Below, in pieces: positions 25,102-36,002 of a stretch of 64,000 bases of DNA. Every line of letters starts with the position of its first letter. The first letter of the stretch is position 1. Both the position numbers and the translations under genes were made by a program. The notes under the pieces were generated by a model that did not search any database, was not told where the DNA came from, and was given only the letters and a program-made list of their open reading frames with translations. Source of the DNA: Eucalyptus grandis (taxonomy: Eukaryota > Streptophyta > Magnoliopsida > Myrtales > Myrtaceae); the NCBI RefSeq assembly GCF_016545825.1, contig NC_052614.1, positions 40,084,072 to 40,148,071 on the forward strand, in the 5' to 3' direction.

Positions 25102-25129
25102 ATTCTACTTTTGGCAGCAGTATCGGTTA
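25072..25129 (+). repeat. 29-bp tandem duplication spanning the VPS13 stop codon
   Basis: 25072-25100 and 25101-25129 both start 'aattctacttttgg' and continue '(a/c)agcagt'. The first copy is coding (NSTFGSS) and runs into TGA. The second copy, in the same register, would give NSTFGSSIG and TAA. It looks like a local duplication that moved the stop codon. Confidence 0.85.
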
Positions 25130-25300
25130 AAAGTAGAACTCAGCCCAGAGGAGGTGTGGATATAGCCTCTCCCAACATCAAGCCAGTGAATTGAGATTAT
25201 TTGATAAGATTTTGTTCCATAGTGCACCAAATGGTATGCCTTCTCTTTTATTTTCTTGGCTTAAGAACTTATCTCATAAATATATGAAGTTTTAGAAGTG

Positions 25301-25638
25301 ATGTAGGCACTGAACTTTAGTGAATTTTGCAATGAGATCGCTGAACTTCAATTTCATTCACCCAATATACTAAACTTTAATCTATTCACCATCGATGCAC
25401 TTATGATTGCAATACGGCCAATTTTCTGGTGTGTCATTGACATGGTGGACACATGACCAATGTTTGGGATGCCACGTCATTGCAAAGTGTCTATCGTGGT
25501 AGCATTTCTTCCAGAATTTGGCCAAATTCGAGTCAAAGTGCATCAATTGCAAGAAATGTAAGTGTAGTAACTTGGGGTGGTTGAAATCAAAATTTGGTGG
25601 TTTCATTGCAAATTCCACTGAAGTTCATTGACCACCAG
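25301..25638. mobile_element. Short TIR element (MITE-like) downstream of VPS13
   Basis: Left 'ggcactgaactttagtgaattttgcaatgaga' and right 'ttcattgcaaattccactgaagttcattgacc' are inverted, imperfect copies about 340 bp apart. There is no coding capacity. This is a typical non-autonomous DNA transposon outline; the target-site duplication was not resolved. Confidence 0.6.
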
Positions 25639-25775
25639 CGAATACCATCTTAATGGAGCCTTGTAGTAAAGTTTTGGACGAGTTTTTTTTTTTTTTTTTT
25701 AAATTACCTGAATTTGTGACCTGTGGAATGTTGATTAATTCTATTTGACAACAGCCAAACATGAATGGGGAGAGA

Positions 25776-26110
25776 GAGTTATAACTGATCTTCCTGCTTG
25801 CATAAACACTTGGCATGCTCTGTCTGCTTGCATAGTCACTGCATTTTGTGGGAAGCTAACAAATCAGTAGTATTAGTGTTTGCGCTCCGTGCAAATGATC
25901 TCTCTCCATTTTAGGGGCAAGGGGGTCTCTTCCCTCGCTGGGAGTTATAACTGATCTTCCTGCTTGCATAAACACTTTGTATGCTCTGTCTACTTGCATA
26001 GTCACTGCATTGTGGGAAGAATGCTAACAAATCAATAGTATTAGTGTTTGCTCTCTGCGTGAATGATCTCTCTCCATTTTATGGGCAAAGGGGGTTTCTC
26101 CGCTCGCCAG
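25776..26110. repeat. About 166-bp tandem duplication (2 copies)
   Basis: 25776-25941 and 25942-26110 both begin 'gagttataactgatcttcc' and end with a 'ggggt.tct.c.ctcgc' stretch. They differ by small indels and substitutions. It is intergenic, about 0.7 kb downstream of VPS13. Confidence 0.9.
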
Positions 26111-26217
26111 TAATCAACTTTTGTTTCACTATTTGAAAGTGGCAGGTGTTGTACACCAAAATTTTAGAAGATGATTTGTGTATATGCTGGCTGACTCAAT
26201 TGCATTATGTTCTTCAG

Positions 26218-26303
26218 ATGCTGCAAGTGGCATAAAAATGCAGAAAGGCCGTCTCCTACATGGAAATGAAGATCTACATCTTCAAGCTCTTCGAGACAGA
26301 AAG
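26218..26303 (+). other. Exon-like orphan segment
   Basis: An 86-bp block is flanked by a good acceptor (ttcttcag at 26210-26217) and donor (aag|gtaatc after 26303). In phase 2 it encodes a smooth 28-residue peptide containing ASGIKMQKGRLLHGNEDLHL and QALRDRK. No partner exon in phase was found nearby, and I do not recognise the peptide. It may be a relic exon of a lost or captured gene, or chance. Confidence 0.3.
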
Positions 26304-26879
26304 GTAATCCAACTAAGAGATGGCATGAGAACCTGTATAGCCCGTTTTCTAGTACATATAAGTAGAGTCATACATGTAAATGCACAATTGTTTCAAGCCC
26401 TTTCGTCGGGCACAAAAAATCACATGGCTAGTTTGTTTTGAGGAGGGGGGGAAGGGGGAAGAAAGAATTGTAAAAGATCAATCGCTTTATCCCCAATCGG
26501 ATTATGCTCTCACTTATAAACATATAGTGCTTCTCGATATAGTGATACTTTTTAGGTAAATTAGCCTCACTGTAAAGGTTTCTGCAGAAAAAGAAAATCT
26601 CTCTGTATTTAATAATCTCCTCCTTACTCAATGACTCCTTGACTTTCTTATATCCTTTCGACTCCCTGAAACTGGCAGAAGCCTGCATACTTTGATATAG
26701 AGATATATCGAAAGGGACTTAGATATGCAAAAAGTATTGCTAATTACCTATGACTATTACTAGTAATACTAATAAGTTGCTAATCACATAGTTCAAGGTT
26801 CCCTTATTTTGCGACATTGGCTGGATGGAGACTTTCAGAAATTTAATTACAATAGTTCAAGGTTCCCTTTATTTGTGAC

Positions 26880-27262
26880 GACCCGTGTTCCTTGTCCATT
26901 ATTATATGCTTTATTTCCGGGCGCATTTCAATTTTTGAAAGATTTAAATCAAATTCAAATATAAATGAAAAAAGAAAATCAGAGGAAATCCCCGTTGGAA
27001 TGAAATTCGGCTATTTTTACCCCTTTTTACAAAAAAAATGGAGAGATGAATGAATGTATTTTTTATTGGATTGGATTCCGCTGGGACTGACGGGGCTCGA
27101 ACCTTTACCTTCCGCCTTGATAGGGCGGTGCTCTGATTGATTGAACTACAATCCCAAGAAGATGAGTTGTACAGCCTAAAACTTCTTTAATTCTTTTTGA
27201 TCATCGAATTTCATTCGAACTATTTTGTTTGGTCATGTTGTAACAGAGATACGAATGATATA
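26880..27262 (-). other. Plastid DNA insertion (NUPT) around trnD
   Basis: The flanks of the tRNA-like sequence look like plastid spacer. The left side, with 'attcggctatttttacccctttttacaaaaaaaatgg' at about 27005-27042, resembles the psbM-trnD spacer. The right side, 27156 to about 27262, resembles a trnD-trnY spacer. The limits are approximate, and the identification of the spacers is from memory. Confidence 0.6.
27083..27155 (-). pseudogene. trnD-GUC: Degenerate plastid tRNA-Asp (trnD-GUC) copy
   Basis: The reverse complement is 73 nt and folds as a cloverleaf with acceptor stem GGGATTG/CAGTCCC, anticodon stem CCGCC/GGCGG and T-loop TTCGAGC. It closely matches chloroplast trnD-GUC as I remember it. 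Two defects argue against function. The anticodon reads ATC instead of GTC, and the T-stem 5' side reads AAAGG opposite CCCGT, giving two mismatches. It is best read as a nuclear plastid pseudogene; a tRNA finder might still call it. Confidence 0.75.
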
Positions 27263-27264
27263 GT

Positions 27265-27781
27265 CCCGTTCGTTTCGCGGAAAATATGGATTTTTGAAAA
27301 ATATTTTTCAAGAAATCATTTTTTAGGAAAATGTAATTATTTTCAGTGTTCAAATGAAACTTAAAAATGAAGTGAATATTTTTCGTTGTTCGATAAGGAA
27401 AACCTTTTTCTGCATATACTCTTTTTCATTTATTTTTTTAAAATGTATTTTAAAAAATATTTTTCGCTTGTTCGGTGATGGCCGGGACGCCATCGGCGAG
27501 GCTCACCGCTCCCAGTTGGTGAGCACGAGCGTCGAGCCTCGCTGGTGGCCGTCTTGGGCCATCGCCAAACAACGAAAAATATTTTTTAGAAGTGTAAAAC
27601 ATTTTCCCTAATTTAAAAGATTTTTTTTTCATGCAAGGAATTCATTTTTCATTAAACAAATGCCCGGAAAATATTTTTTAAAAACATTTTCCCTATTTTT
27701 TTTTTCTTCATGCAAGGAAATTTTTCGAAAACAAATCTGGAAAATTGTTTTTTTAAAAATTATTTTTCGCGAAACGGACGG
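27265..27781. mobile_element. TIR element with AT-rich arms and GC-rich core
   Basis: The ends 'ccgttcgtttcgcggaaaat' (27266-27285) and, inverted, 'ccgtccgtttcgcgaaaaat' (27762-27781) form terminal inverted repeats. The GC-rich core 27476-27570 contains 'ggcgaggctcaccg' and its rough complement 'gagcctcgctggtgg'. The arms repeat 'acattttccct' and 'catgcaaggaa' twice. There is no ORF of transposase type, so it is non-autonomous. Confidence 0.75.
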
Positions 27782-28305
27782 ATTCGAACTCATTTGTGTT
27801 ATGTCATCTTTGACCATTTTTTGTGCAATATCATCCACACATTATATGATCAATTATTTGTGTATTACGTAACAAAAGCAATGACGTGTTTGTCGAGTGT
27901 ACATTGGCGCCTTTGTGAGAGGAGTTACTGTTTTTTTCGAAGAAAGAAATTTGAAATAAAACTGTAAAATAAAGAAGCTAAAGCTTGTAATTGCGGACTG
28001 GCATTGCACCACCTGGCCATATCACGACTCTTGGTTTAGACCATTTTATCATAAGAGTCTTAAATTTATTATATGAATATTAATTTAATATTAAATCATT
28101 TAATTTGATTGAGTTAGTTTTAAACTTTTGACAATTCGCTAATGTAATTATAAACTTATTTGGTAATTACCCGTTAGGGAACATGTAGGATGCAAATTGT
28201 GCAATCCCAAGATCTCCATAACTAGAACAAGAACATGCAAAATTGAGTAAAAAGATTAACGCACCTGTTTTGGGATCCATCGAACATAAAGCGGAAGCAG
28301 AAAAT

Positions 28306-28427
28306 GGATTACGTATCAAGTCATTCTTCTCTATTGCCCTTGTATCACCGACTCAATGAGGCGGCTGGATTACGCATCAAGTCATTCTTCTCTATTGCCC
28401 TCGTATCACTGACTCAATGAGGCGGCC
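28306..28427. repeat. 61-bp tandem duplication (2 copies)
   Basis: 28306-28366 and 28367-28427 are nearly identical (3-4 substitutions), starting 'ggattacg(t/c)atcaagtc'. A short palindrome 'cgttta-gcgttagg-taaacg' follows at about 28433. The surrounding region 27782-29200 is AT-rich, with no gene seen. Confidence 0.93.
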
Positions 28428-29205
28428 TCCTCACGTTTAGCGTTAGGTAAACGCCCCTTAATGATGATACATGTTAGAATTAGGGTTAGAGGAGAGACTT
28501 TAGCACTCTATAAAGCTAGGCCTCCTCCTTACGGGTCAGGTTCAACTCGGCTCACATTAATCAGCCCCATATTAGACTAATTAATAAATCTTCTATCTCA
28601 CCTTACCAGCCCTGTTTTACAGTAGCCGTAAAAATAGTAAATTATAATATCAATTAATGTAGTCACATTAGGAAAACTCTTACAGAACCTTCAATGATTT
28701 TTTGCCATGTACTTTTAAACATTGTAAAAAAAAAAAAAAAAAAAAGTAATGAGTAAGTCCTCTTAGCTTTGTCGCTTGCGTAGTATCTTTTCAAGATTTA
28801 GAAAAACTTTAAATTGAAATAAAAATCCAATGTAATTATTAAATAAGTAATCTCTGATATTATTTTGTAGAATCATACAATAAGTTATTCAATTAATTTA
28901 AGAAATTTACTAAAATATATTATACAGTTTCTGACTCTCATCTTTTTCAACAAACGTAAATTCTCATTCAAATACATATAATTGCTCTTGAATGCCTCGT
29001 TTCTCCGTGAGAAATGGACTAGAGGTAACATCACTTTCTCACAACATCCCTTCTAAGTACTAAAATTTTTCCAATGATCAGTTACATGTTACAGCTAGGT
29101 AGAAATTCCGACATTACAATTTTTTAATATACACTCGACAAAACTTCCTGGCAAAATGAAGTTAGCATTATTAAACCTAAATGATGCCATTTGGCCTTTT
29201 AGGTA

Positions 29206-29945
29206 CTGTTTGGTAATCATTCAAACAATGCCTTATTCTAATTTTTTGTTTTTAAGATGAGTTTGGGAAGAGAATCGCGTTTAGTAAAAATTTTGTTCTT
29301 GGGAATAAATTTCTATTTTCTTGTTCCTGGAAGTAGATTTGGAACAAAATCAAGAATAAAAAAAAAAAAATTGATTATTGTTCCGGGAACAAATCTAAGA
29401 ATCAAAACCAATTCTTCTTTTTCTCTTTTCTTCTTCTTTATCGATTGACATCCGTGGTTGCTGTCCGCCGCTGTCATCGCCGGTTGCAGGCAACTAGTCC
29501 GGTGAGCTCACCGAAGGTAAGCCCACCACTAGTGAGCTCATCGGGAGGCCCGCTTGGCCACCTGCAAGCTTGCCGAAGGGCCGCCTAACCACTTGCAAGC
29601 TTGTCGGAGGGCTGGGCGAGGCCTGCTTAGCCACTAGTGAGCCTCGTCGGGGCTAGGCAAGCTTCGCGACCAACAAGGCCGAGCCTCGATGGTGGCCAGG
29701 CGAGCCTCACCCAGCCTCGGCGAGGCTGTCTTGGCCATCGGCAAGGTTGAGCCTCGGCAGGGCTGGGCGAGCCCTGCCCAACTATTGGCGAGGCTTGGAT
29801 CGCTGAGGGCCAGCGACGCTCCGGTAAGGTCGCCGGCCACCGAAGAAGAAGAACATGAGAGAGAAAGGAGAAAAAGAAAAGGAAAAAGAAAAAAATTATT
29901 TAAAAATTAAAAGAAATTGAATTTAGAATAGAATCAAAGAGCACG
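29206..29945. mobile_element. GC-core repeat element, second copy type
   Basis: The AT-rich left arm (29206-29450) has repeated 'ttgttc(t/c)(t/g)gga' and 'aacaaat' motifs. It is followed by a GC-rich core (29455-29845) full of direct and inverted 'gcgaggctt', 'gagcctcg' and 'ccaggcgagcctc' units, then an A-rich right arm. Short GC-rich ORFs on both strands here are composition artefacts. The ends were not defined. Confidence 0.5.
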
Positions 29946-30329
29946 GTACGAATGCACTAGACCCGTCGAAGCTTTGTCATTTTCAATTGTAGATTCGCAA
30001 AGCATGCGTCGAATCTTCATATATAGAAAGCCTTTTTCAATCTTGTTTCAGTGTTCATTGGTCGCCCTAAATTAGATGGTGATTAAGAAAATGACTGGAG
30101 AAGGAAAAGAAAAAAGAAAAAAATGTAAATTTGTAGGGTCAAAGATGAAGATCACCGAAGAAGTTGAAGATGAACATGAACGAAGAAGTTGAAGATGAAG
30201 ACGAAGACGAAGGAAGGAGCATGGCAGTTTCCCAAGGGATTCGTCCACGTTCGACTTGAATTTTTCAAAAAAAAATTGCCACGTCACACAAAATTTGAGG
30301 AAAAATTTCAAATATAACCATGAAATACC

Positions 30330-31015
30330 ATTATTTTCTTAAATAAAAGCATGGAGTGAACCTTATTTTAAATAATGGTCTAAATTGCCTATACTAGTCT
30401 CTAAGAAAGGCTTAAACTCATCGACTATGAAGGGCAATTTTGTCTTCTAAAATTTTTAATTTTTTCTTTCTTTGTTCTTTTTTTTTTTCTTTTCATAAAA
30501 AAATAATGAAAGGTTTAAAAAAAAAAAAAAAACACGACCACCTCATTGGCAACGAGGTGGAAGTGAAAGCTAGTGAGGTTGCCAATGCCTAGACAACAAC
30601 CGGTGACTTGATCTTTGCTAGTAGTAAGAGAGGACAACGACCTTCTCCCAAATCTAAGCAAGGGTCGCTTGCCCTTGCCCAATGCCCCCAAACCTGGGGC
30701 GAGGTCTGGAGAAGATGGGTGAAGGCCACAAAGTCGAGGTGAGGGCAAGCGACCCTCACCTAAATCTAGGAGAGGGTTGCCACCCTCTCCCACTTCCACC
30801 GAGGGCTAGTGGACCCTCACCTCTGGTCGGTAAGAATCACTAGCCCTTTCCTAGGCATTGACGACACCGTCAACCGTCATCATAGTAGTGGGGCAATGAC
30901 CATCCTCTTGATTGTGTTTTTCCTTTTTCTTTTTTCTAATTTTTTTTAAATATTTTTATCTAATTTAATTAAAATTAACTTATATTTGGACGAAAATACC
31001 CCTAATCTGTTAGAA
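30330..31015. mobile_element. GC-core repeat element, third copy type
   Basis: AT-rich flank with poly-A/T, then a GC-rich core (30535-30900) containing 'ggtgagggcaagcgaccctcacc' type palindromes, and again AT-rich sequence to about 31015. It has the same architecture as the elements at 27265, 29206 and 58221, but clear terminal repeats were not found. Confidence 0.45.
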
Positions 31016-31240
31016 TAATTTTCCAACCGGCGAGGCTAGAATAGCCATAATAATAAAAAAAGGCAAGTAAACAAATAAACAAATCGCCGGGAAGAGTCAT
31101 TACCGCAGGAGTCGTGTTTTTCCGACCGACGTGGCACCTCTGTCCCCACCAGCTTACCGTAGAACTCGCCGCACCTTATAATTACACCCTCACTGTAGTA
31201 GCATCAGCAGCAGCAGCAACTGGTTCCCTCCTCCTACTTC

Positions 31241-31996
31241 ATGCTCGCTCCGACGGGAGATCCCGCACGCTTCCGCTATCTCCTCGGCCCTCCTCCGCCG
31301 TCGTTTTCCGCCCTCGTCCGCCGCCGGCGAGGCTCGAGCACCTCTCCGGCCTCGGGGAGCCCGTATCCGTGGCGGCGCTCTCGACGCGCCGTGGCTTCGC
31401 TTGGACTAGCTCGGTCCCGAGCTGGCGGCTCCGGTCTCCGGCTCCGCGAAGCCGACAATGGCGGTCAAAATCGTTTCTTTCTGTGGAAGGGGTCGCCGCC
31501 TTTGAGACCCGATTGGCGGTAGGTGATTCTGGCTCGGCTCTTGTCTGGATTGACTCTTTCTTTCTTTCTTTCTTTTTTTGAGCGGGAATGGTTCGGTTGG
31601 GTTCTCGCTTGGATAGAGATCGGCTGATGTCGTGTTAGTAACTGATGCGAAACCAGTGTCGGTTTGAAAGGCGGTACGCGGAGATTTCACGCCGAATGAC
31701 AGCGGAATTTGGAGTGTGTCGGCTTCTAGTGAGGTGATCTTTCTTCGATGTTGATGCGGGTGCGTGGCTGATCAGCCGCGAATGAACGATTAAGGGTCCT
31801 TGTGATTATCTTGCCAGCTGCCGAGTTTAGTCTAGTTTTTGTATTCCCTCGCAAAGTCGATATTTTTTTTTTTTTTTTTTAATTTATTGACATTCTTGGC
31901 ATCACCATATCATTTCTCGTGTACAGAGAACGCTGGGAGAGGAGAGGCGAGATGGAAGGAGTCGAGCTTGTGTGTTGCAATCTTTCCTGCTGTTGA
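31241..31996 (+). other. Possible upstream ORF in the galactosyltransferase leader
   Basis: An ATG at 31241 opens a GC-rich frame. If the apparent 5'UTR intron (donor after 31518, acceptor before 31927) is spliced, the frame continues to TGA at 31994-31996, giving 115 codons before the main ATG at 32079. It matches no family I know. Whether the transcript starts upstream of 31241 is unknown. Confidence 0.3.
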
Positions 31997-32078
31997 TTTG
32001 CTTAGTACAAATGAACGGGAGGGTTAATTAGTGGAGTGTGAACCGGACTTTGTGTTTTTGCTTATGCTTTGTTGAGAA

Positions 32079-35000
32079 ATGAAGAAATGGTCAGGGGGCA
32101 TGTTGATTGTAGCTCTTGCTACCATCTTGATAGTCCGTTACAGCCTGGTGGGAAACAAGGTGATCAAGCGGCAGAAGCAGTCTGCGTATGATTTCTTTAG
32201 AAACCACCATCCTAGCGATAAATCTCGAGTGAAAGACAATGGTTCTCTGCCACCCTTTCAGAATAAGGTGACAGCGCTTAAAAATAGACCATCGGAGAAG
32301 CCCACTCTTGTTAATTTTAAAGGACTAGATGACCTATATGGCTTCAGAAATATTTCAGTCGAAAAGCATAAATACCTTCTTGCGTGGGGTCAGATGCGGA
32401 AGCTGCTTTCCAGGTCAGATGCACTTCCAGAAACAGCTAAAGGAATATATGAGGCCTCCGTCGCGTGGAAGGATTTCTCTGCTATTCTGCATAACAAAGA
32501 AGCCTCCCAGGCTAGTATTGTCAACATCAGTGAAGATAGAAATTGCCCACCATTTGTGAGTAGATTTAGGAAGACGAATTCAAGCAATGTAACTTTCCTT
32601 GAGCTGCCGTGTGGGCTAATTGAGGATTCCTCAGTTACACTGGTTGCCATTCCTCATGGTGGCCAGGGAAGCTTTCATATTGATCTAATAGGATCACGAA
32701 TTTCTCGAGAGGCTGATGCGCCTATTGTCTTGCATTATAATGTGAGTTTGCCTGGAGAGAATATGACAGAGGAACCATTTGTCGTGCAAAATACCTGGAC
32801 TGATGAATTTGGATGGGGTAAAGAGGAGAGATGTCCTGCTCATGGATCTGTTAACAGCTTGAAAGGTTTTTTATATTGACCTTTAATTTTTTAGTTTCTT
32901 TCACTAGTTTTCTTTCTAATTTTAAGTTGATTCATGCATCTATGTTAACACCGCTCTCTCTCTTGCCAGAAGGCTTCAGTTGTGATGTGACTTTTAGTAA
33001 TTTGAGATTGAATGTAGATGATGAAGAGAGATTACATGGTCCTTGGTTTATGTACTCATGAGTGGGTTATAGAATTGTTGACTCCAAAGATAGCCCTTAG
33101 TGGTTATCAACTTACTCCGATTGCTGCATTAAACTGTTGTGCATGTAGCTGAATATCCTCAGCAATGATGCATCTCATCAAACTCATCTGATGGAATAGT
33201 TAAAACATGGAGTAGGAATGGAATGGATGGGCTTTTCTAGAGATGGATACTTTGTAGATTTTGCTGGCTGAATTTCTAAACCTATCTCTGACATTGATCT
33301 GTCTTCTTCTTTTCTCCATTAATATGTCTTGTCTTCTCTCTTAGATTTACCGCAGTTACCTTTGTCTGACATGTCATAGCAGGTTTTATGCTGGATGGAC
33401 TTGCTCTTTGCAATGAACAATTGATTAGAGGTACTGTGGCAGAAAGTTCAAATGCAAGAAGCAGTGAAAGTTTGACCAATGTATCTAGAAGTGTACATGC
33501 AAGTGCCAATTTTCCATTTGCAGAAGGGAGTTTATTCACTGCCACGCTATGGGTTGGTCTGGAGGGTTTCCATATGACAGTTAATGGAAGGCATGAAACA
33601 TCATTTGCTTTCAGGGAGGTAAAGTATGCAGTTAGTTACTTCTTCTCTAATTACGGCCTAGTGCTGCTGTAGTCACTTCAATTGCTATGTGAGAGTTTTC
33701 CTAATGCAGAAACTTGAACCATGGTCAGTTAATCGTGTTGAAGTGGTTGGTGATTTGGATGTGTTATCAACTATAGCTGAAGGTTTGCCTGTATCTGAGG
33801 ATCATGAGTTGGTTGTTGATGCTGAGCATCTCAAAGCTCCATTAATTACCCGGAAAAGACTTGTGATGTTGATTGGAGTTTTCTCAAGTGGGAATAATTT
33901 TGAGAGACGAATGGCTATAAGGAGGTCTTGGATGCAATATGAAGCCATACGTTCTGGGGAAGTAGCTGTTCGATTTTTCATTGGTCTTGTAAGTGATTAA
34001 GACTTGCATCCTATGTTCCTTCTACTGAATCTTGGGATAACTCTCTGGAGTAATAGCTGTTTCTATCAAATATAGCCCTTTAATGTGTCATGAGTGTCTC
34101 GATGATATTTGCACATTATTGCATACTGTTCATTGATGAAAAGGTAAGCACACGAGTAATAGTCAAATATCAATCCATCCTGAAATTACCAAATGATGTT
34201 TCTTTTTTTTCTTGTGTTCCTTGATTTTAATGTGATTTGGGCCACTGTTGTCAAGTGGATATCAGATATTTCAGCCAAAAAGAAAAGTGGATCTGGTTCA
34301 GTAAGAGGTCTGCTCTTCACAGTGCTTTCTTTAAGCCTGTTTACCTGCTTGGTCTGTAGAATAGATTTTCTAGCCCAAACACACACATCTTTGGGGTACA
34401 TACGTATGTGTTGAAGCTTATTTAAGCATCTCTGAAGGCGCTTACATTTCCCAAGTATCATGATCACCATAGCAACAGAGCAATACTTTGTTAGCATCTT
34501 TTCTCACAACCAGCAGTGCTATGATTATTCATACTGATCACCTGGTATGTACCATTAACTGCAGCACCAAACCATGCAAGTAAATGTTGAGCTGTGGAAA
34601 GAAGCTCAAGCATACGAGGACATCCAATTCATGCCTTTTGTAGATTATTACAGCCTTATCAGTTACAAGACAGTTGCAATCTGTATTATGGGGGTATGTA
34701 AAATGACTTGATAAATATTTTCACAAGAAATGTCCATTATGTTTTCGCATGTAGGATCAGGTGCAGATACTTATCAAGTATGATGGTAATGCCAAAAATC
34801 ATCTCATCAGCATGGGGGTGCAGGATTCCATCTTCATTTGCTTTATAGTTGATAGACAATCAGCCTACATGAAAAGCTTTCAACAAACACCTCTGACCCT
34901 TGCTAAACCATTCTTCACGGTAGCCAGAGTGTTAAGAAAACAAATTAACTGAAAGCTGTTATCAGGTGAAAGTGGGTATGCGTGGGGTATAGGGCTAATT

Positions 35001-36002
35001 TATGTCAAAGGGATGTGGGATCTTCTACTTGCTCTTTTCTGTGCATAGACCTGATTGTCAAAGGATAATTCCTAAAAAGTCCGACTACTGGACCAGAAGA
35101 AATTTTATGTAAAGCTACAAAATTTACTAATTGAAATTCCCCATCATAAGTTGGATAACATACCTGGAAAAGATTCCCCCAGGAACCCGGGGGGGTCTTG
35201 CTTTTATATTTCATAATTTGAAATCCTGGTGTTGCATGTTTGTTGTTGAAAATATCTTATGAGTTATCATATATGGATTGTACAGACGAAAATCGTCCCT
35301 GCCAAGTACATCATGAAAGCAGATGATGACGCTTTTGTGAGGATCGATGAGGTACTGTCAATTCTCAAGGGAAAACCATCTAATGGTCTCTTATACGGTC
35401 TCATATCTTCTGACTCATCTCCCCATAGAGAAAAGGACAGCAAATGGTATGTCAGTGAGAAGGTATGGCCTTTATCCATATCCATCTTCCCCTAGAAAAC
35501 ATGATACTTGCTTTACTTGTTAAGACATTCTCCTGGTCCTTAATGTAGGAGTGGCCACATGATAAGTATCCTCCATGGGCTCACGGTCCAGGTTATATAA
35601 TCTCTCAAGACATTGCAAAGTTTATTGTTCAGGGCCACCAAGAAGGAGATCTTAAGGTAAGTCTAAGCTGTTCGATTGTGTCATATAGAGAGATTAAAGA
35701 CAGGAACCTTGTGGCTAAACGAGCCAGGAATATAGTCTATTCTTCATTTTAGCTGAGACCGACTCATTGCATGTGCTCTTTTTTCCAATTTTCAGTGGTT
35801 TAAGCTAGAAGATGTTGCGATGGGCATATGGATAGAGCACTTCAAGAACAGCGGCAAGGAAGTGCACTACATAAGTGACGACAGATTCTATAATGCTGGA
35901 TGTGACTCTGAATACATTCTTGCCCATTATCAAGGCCCTAGGAAGCTGTTGTGCCTCTGGGAGAAGCTGCAGAAAGAGCACCAGCCCAACTGTTGTGAAT
36001 GA
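32079..36002 (+). CDS. GT31 beta-1,3-galactosyltransferase with galectin domain (GALT1/GALT3-type hydroxyproline O-galactosyltransferase family)
   Basis: Golgi type II membrane enzyme that transfers galactose to hydroxyproline of arabinogalactan proteins (GALT2-6) or to N-glycans (GALT1). Seven coding exons: 32079-32865, 33383-33618, 33710-33988, 34565-34693, 35286-35462, 35549-35656 and 35796-36002. All are in phase, for 640 aa, against about 620-680 in the family. Residues 5-21 form the signal anchor ([16 protein letters not shown]). A galectin-type domain spans about 172-340 (from FLELPCGL to [15 protein letters not shown]). Galactosyl_T runs from about 392 ([20 protein letters not shown]) with the metal-binding DDD at 490-492 ([10 protein letters not shown]) and EDVAMGIW near the end. 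The start MKKW is the first ATG after the UTR intron and precedes the anchor directly. The N-terminus suggests GALT3 more than GALT1, but I cannot settle this. Confidence 0.93.

Noticed and set aside
27083..27155. A functional nuclear tRNA gene
   Set aside because: Plastid-type sequence, altered anticodon, broken T-stem.
28306..28427. CRISPR-like repeat array
   Set aside because: Only two abutting copies without spacers, in a plant genome.
29634..29910. Overlapping GC-rich ORFs on both strands
   Set aside because: They arise from the repetitive GC-rich core of a transposon-like element; Ala/Arg/Ser-rich translations with no domain.
30515..30799. Minus-strand 94-codon ORF
   Set aside because: Same cause: palindromic GC-rich core; no homology and no splice context.
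31276..31690. Minus-strand ORFs opposite the galactosyltransferase leader
   Set aside because: Shadow frames of GC-rich leader sequence; no conserved motif.
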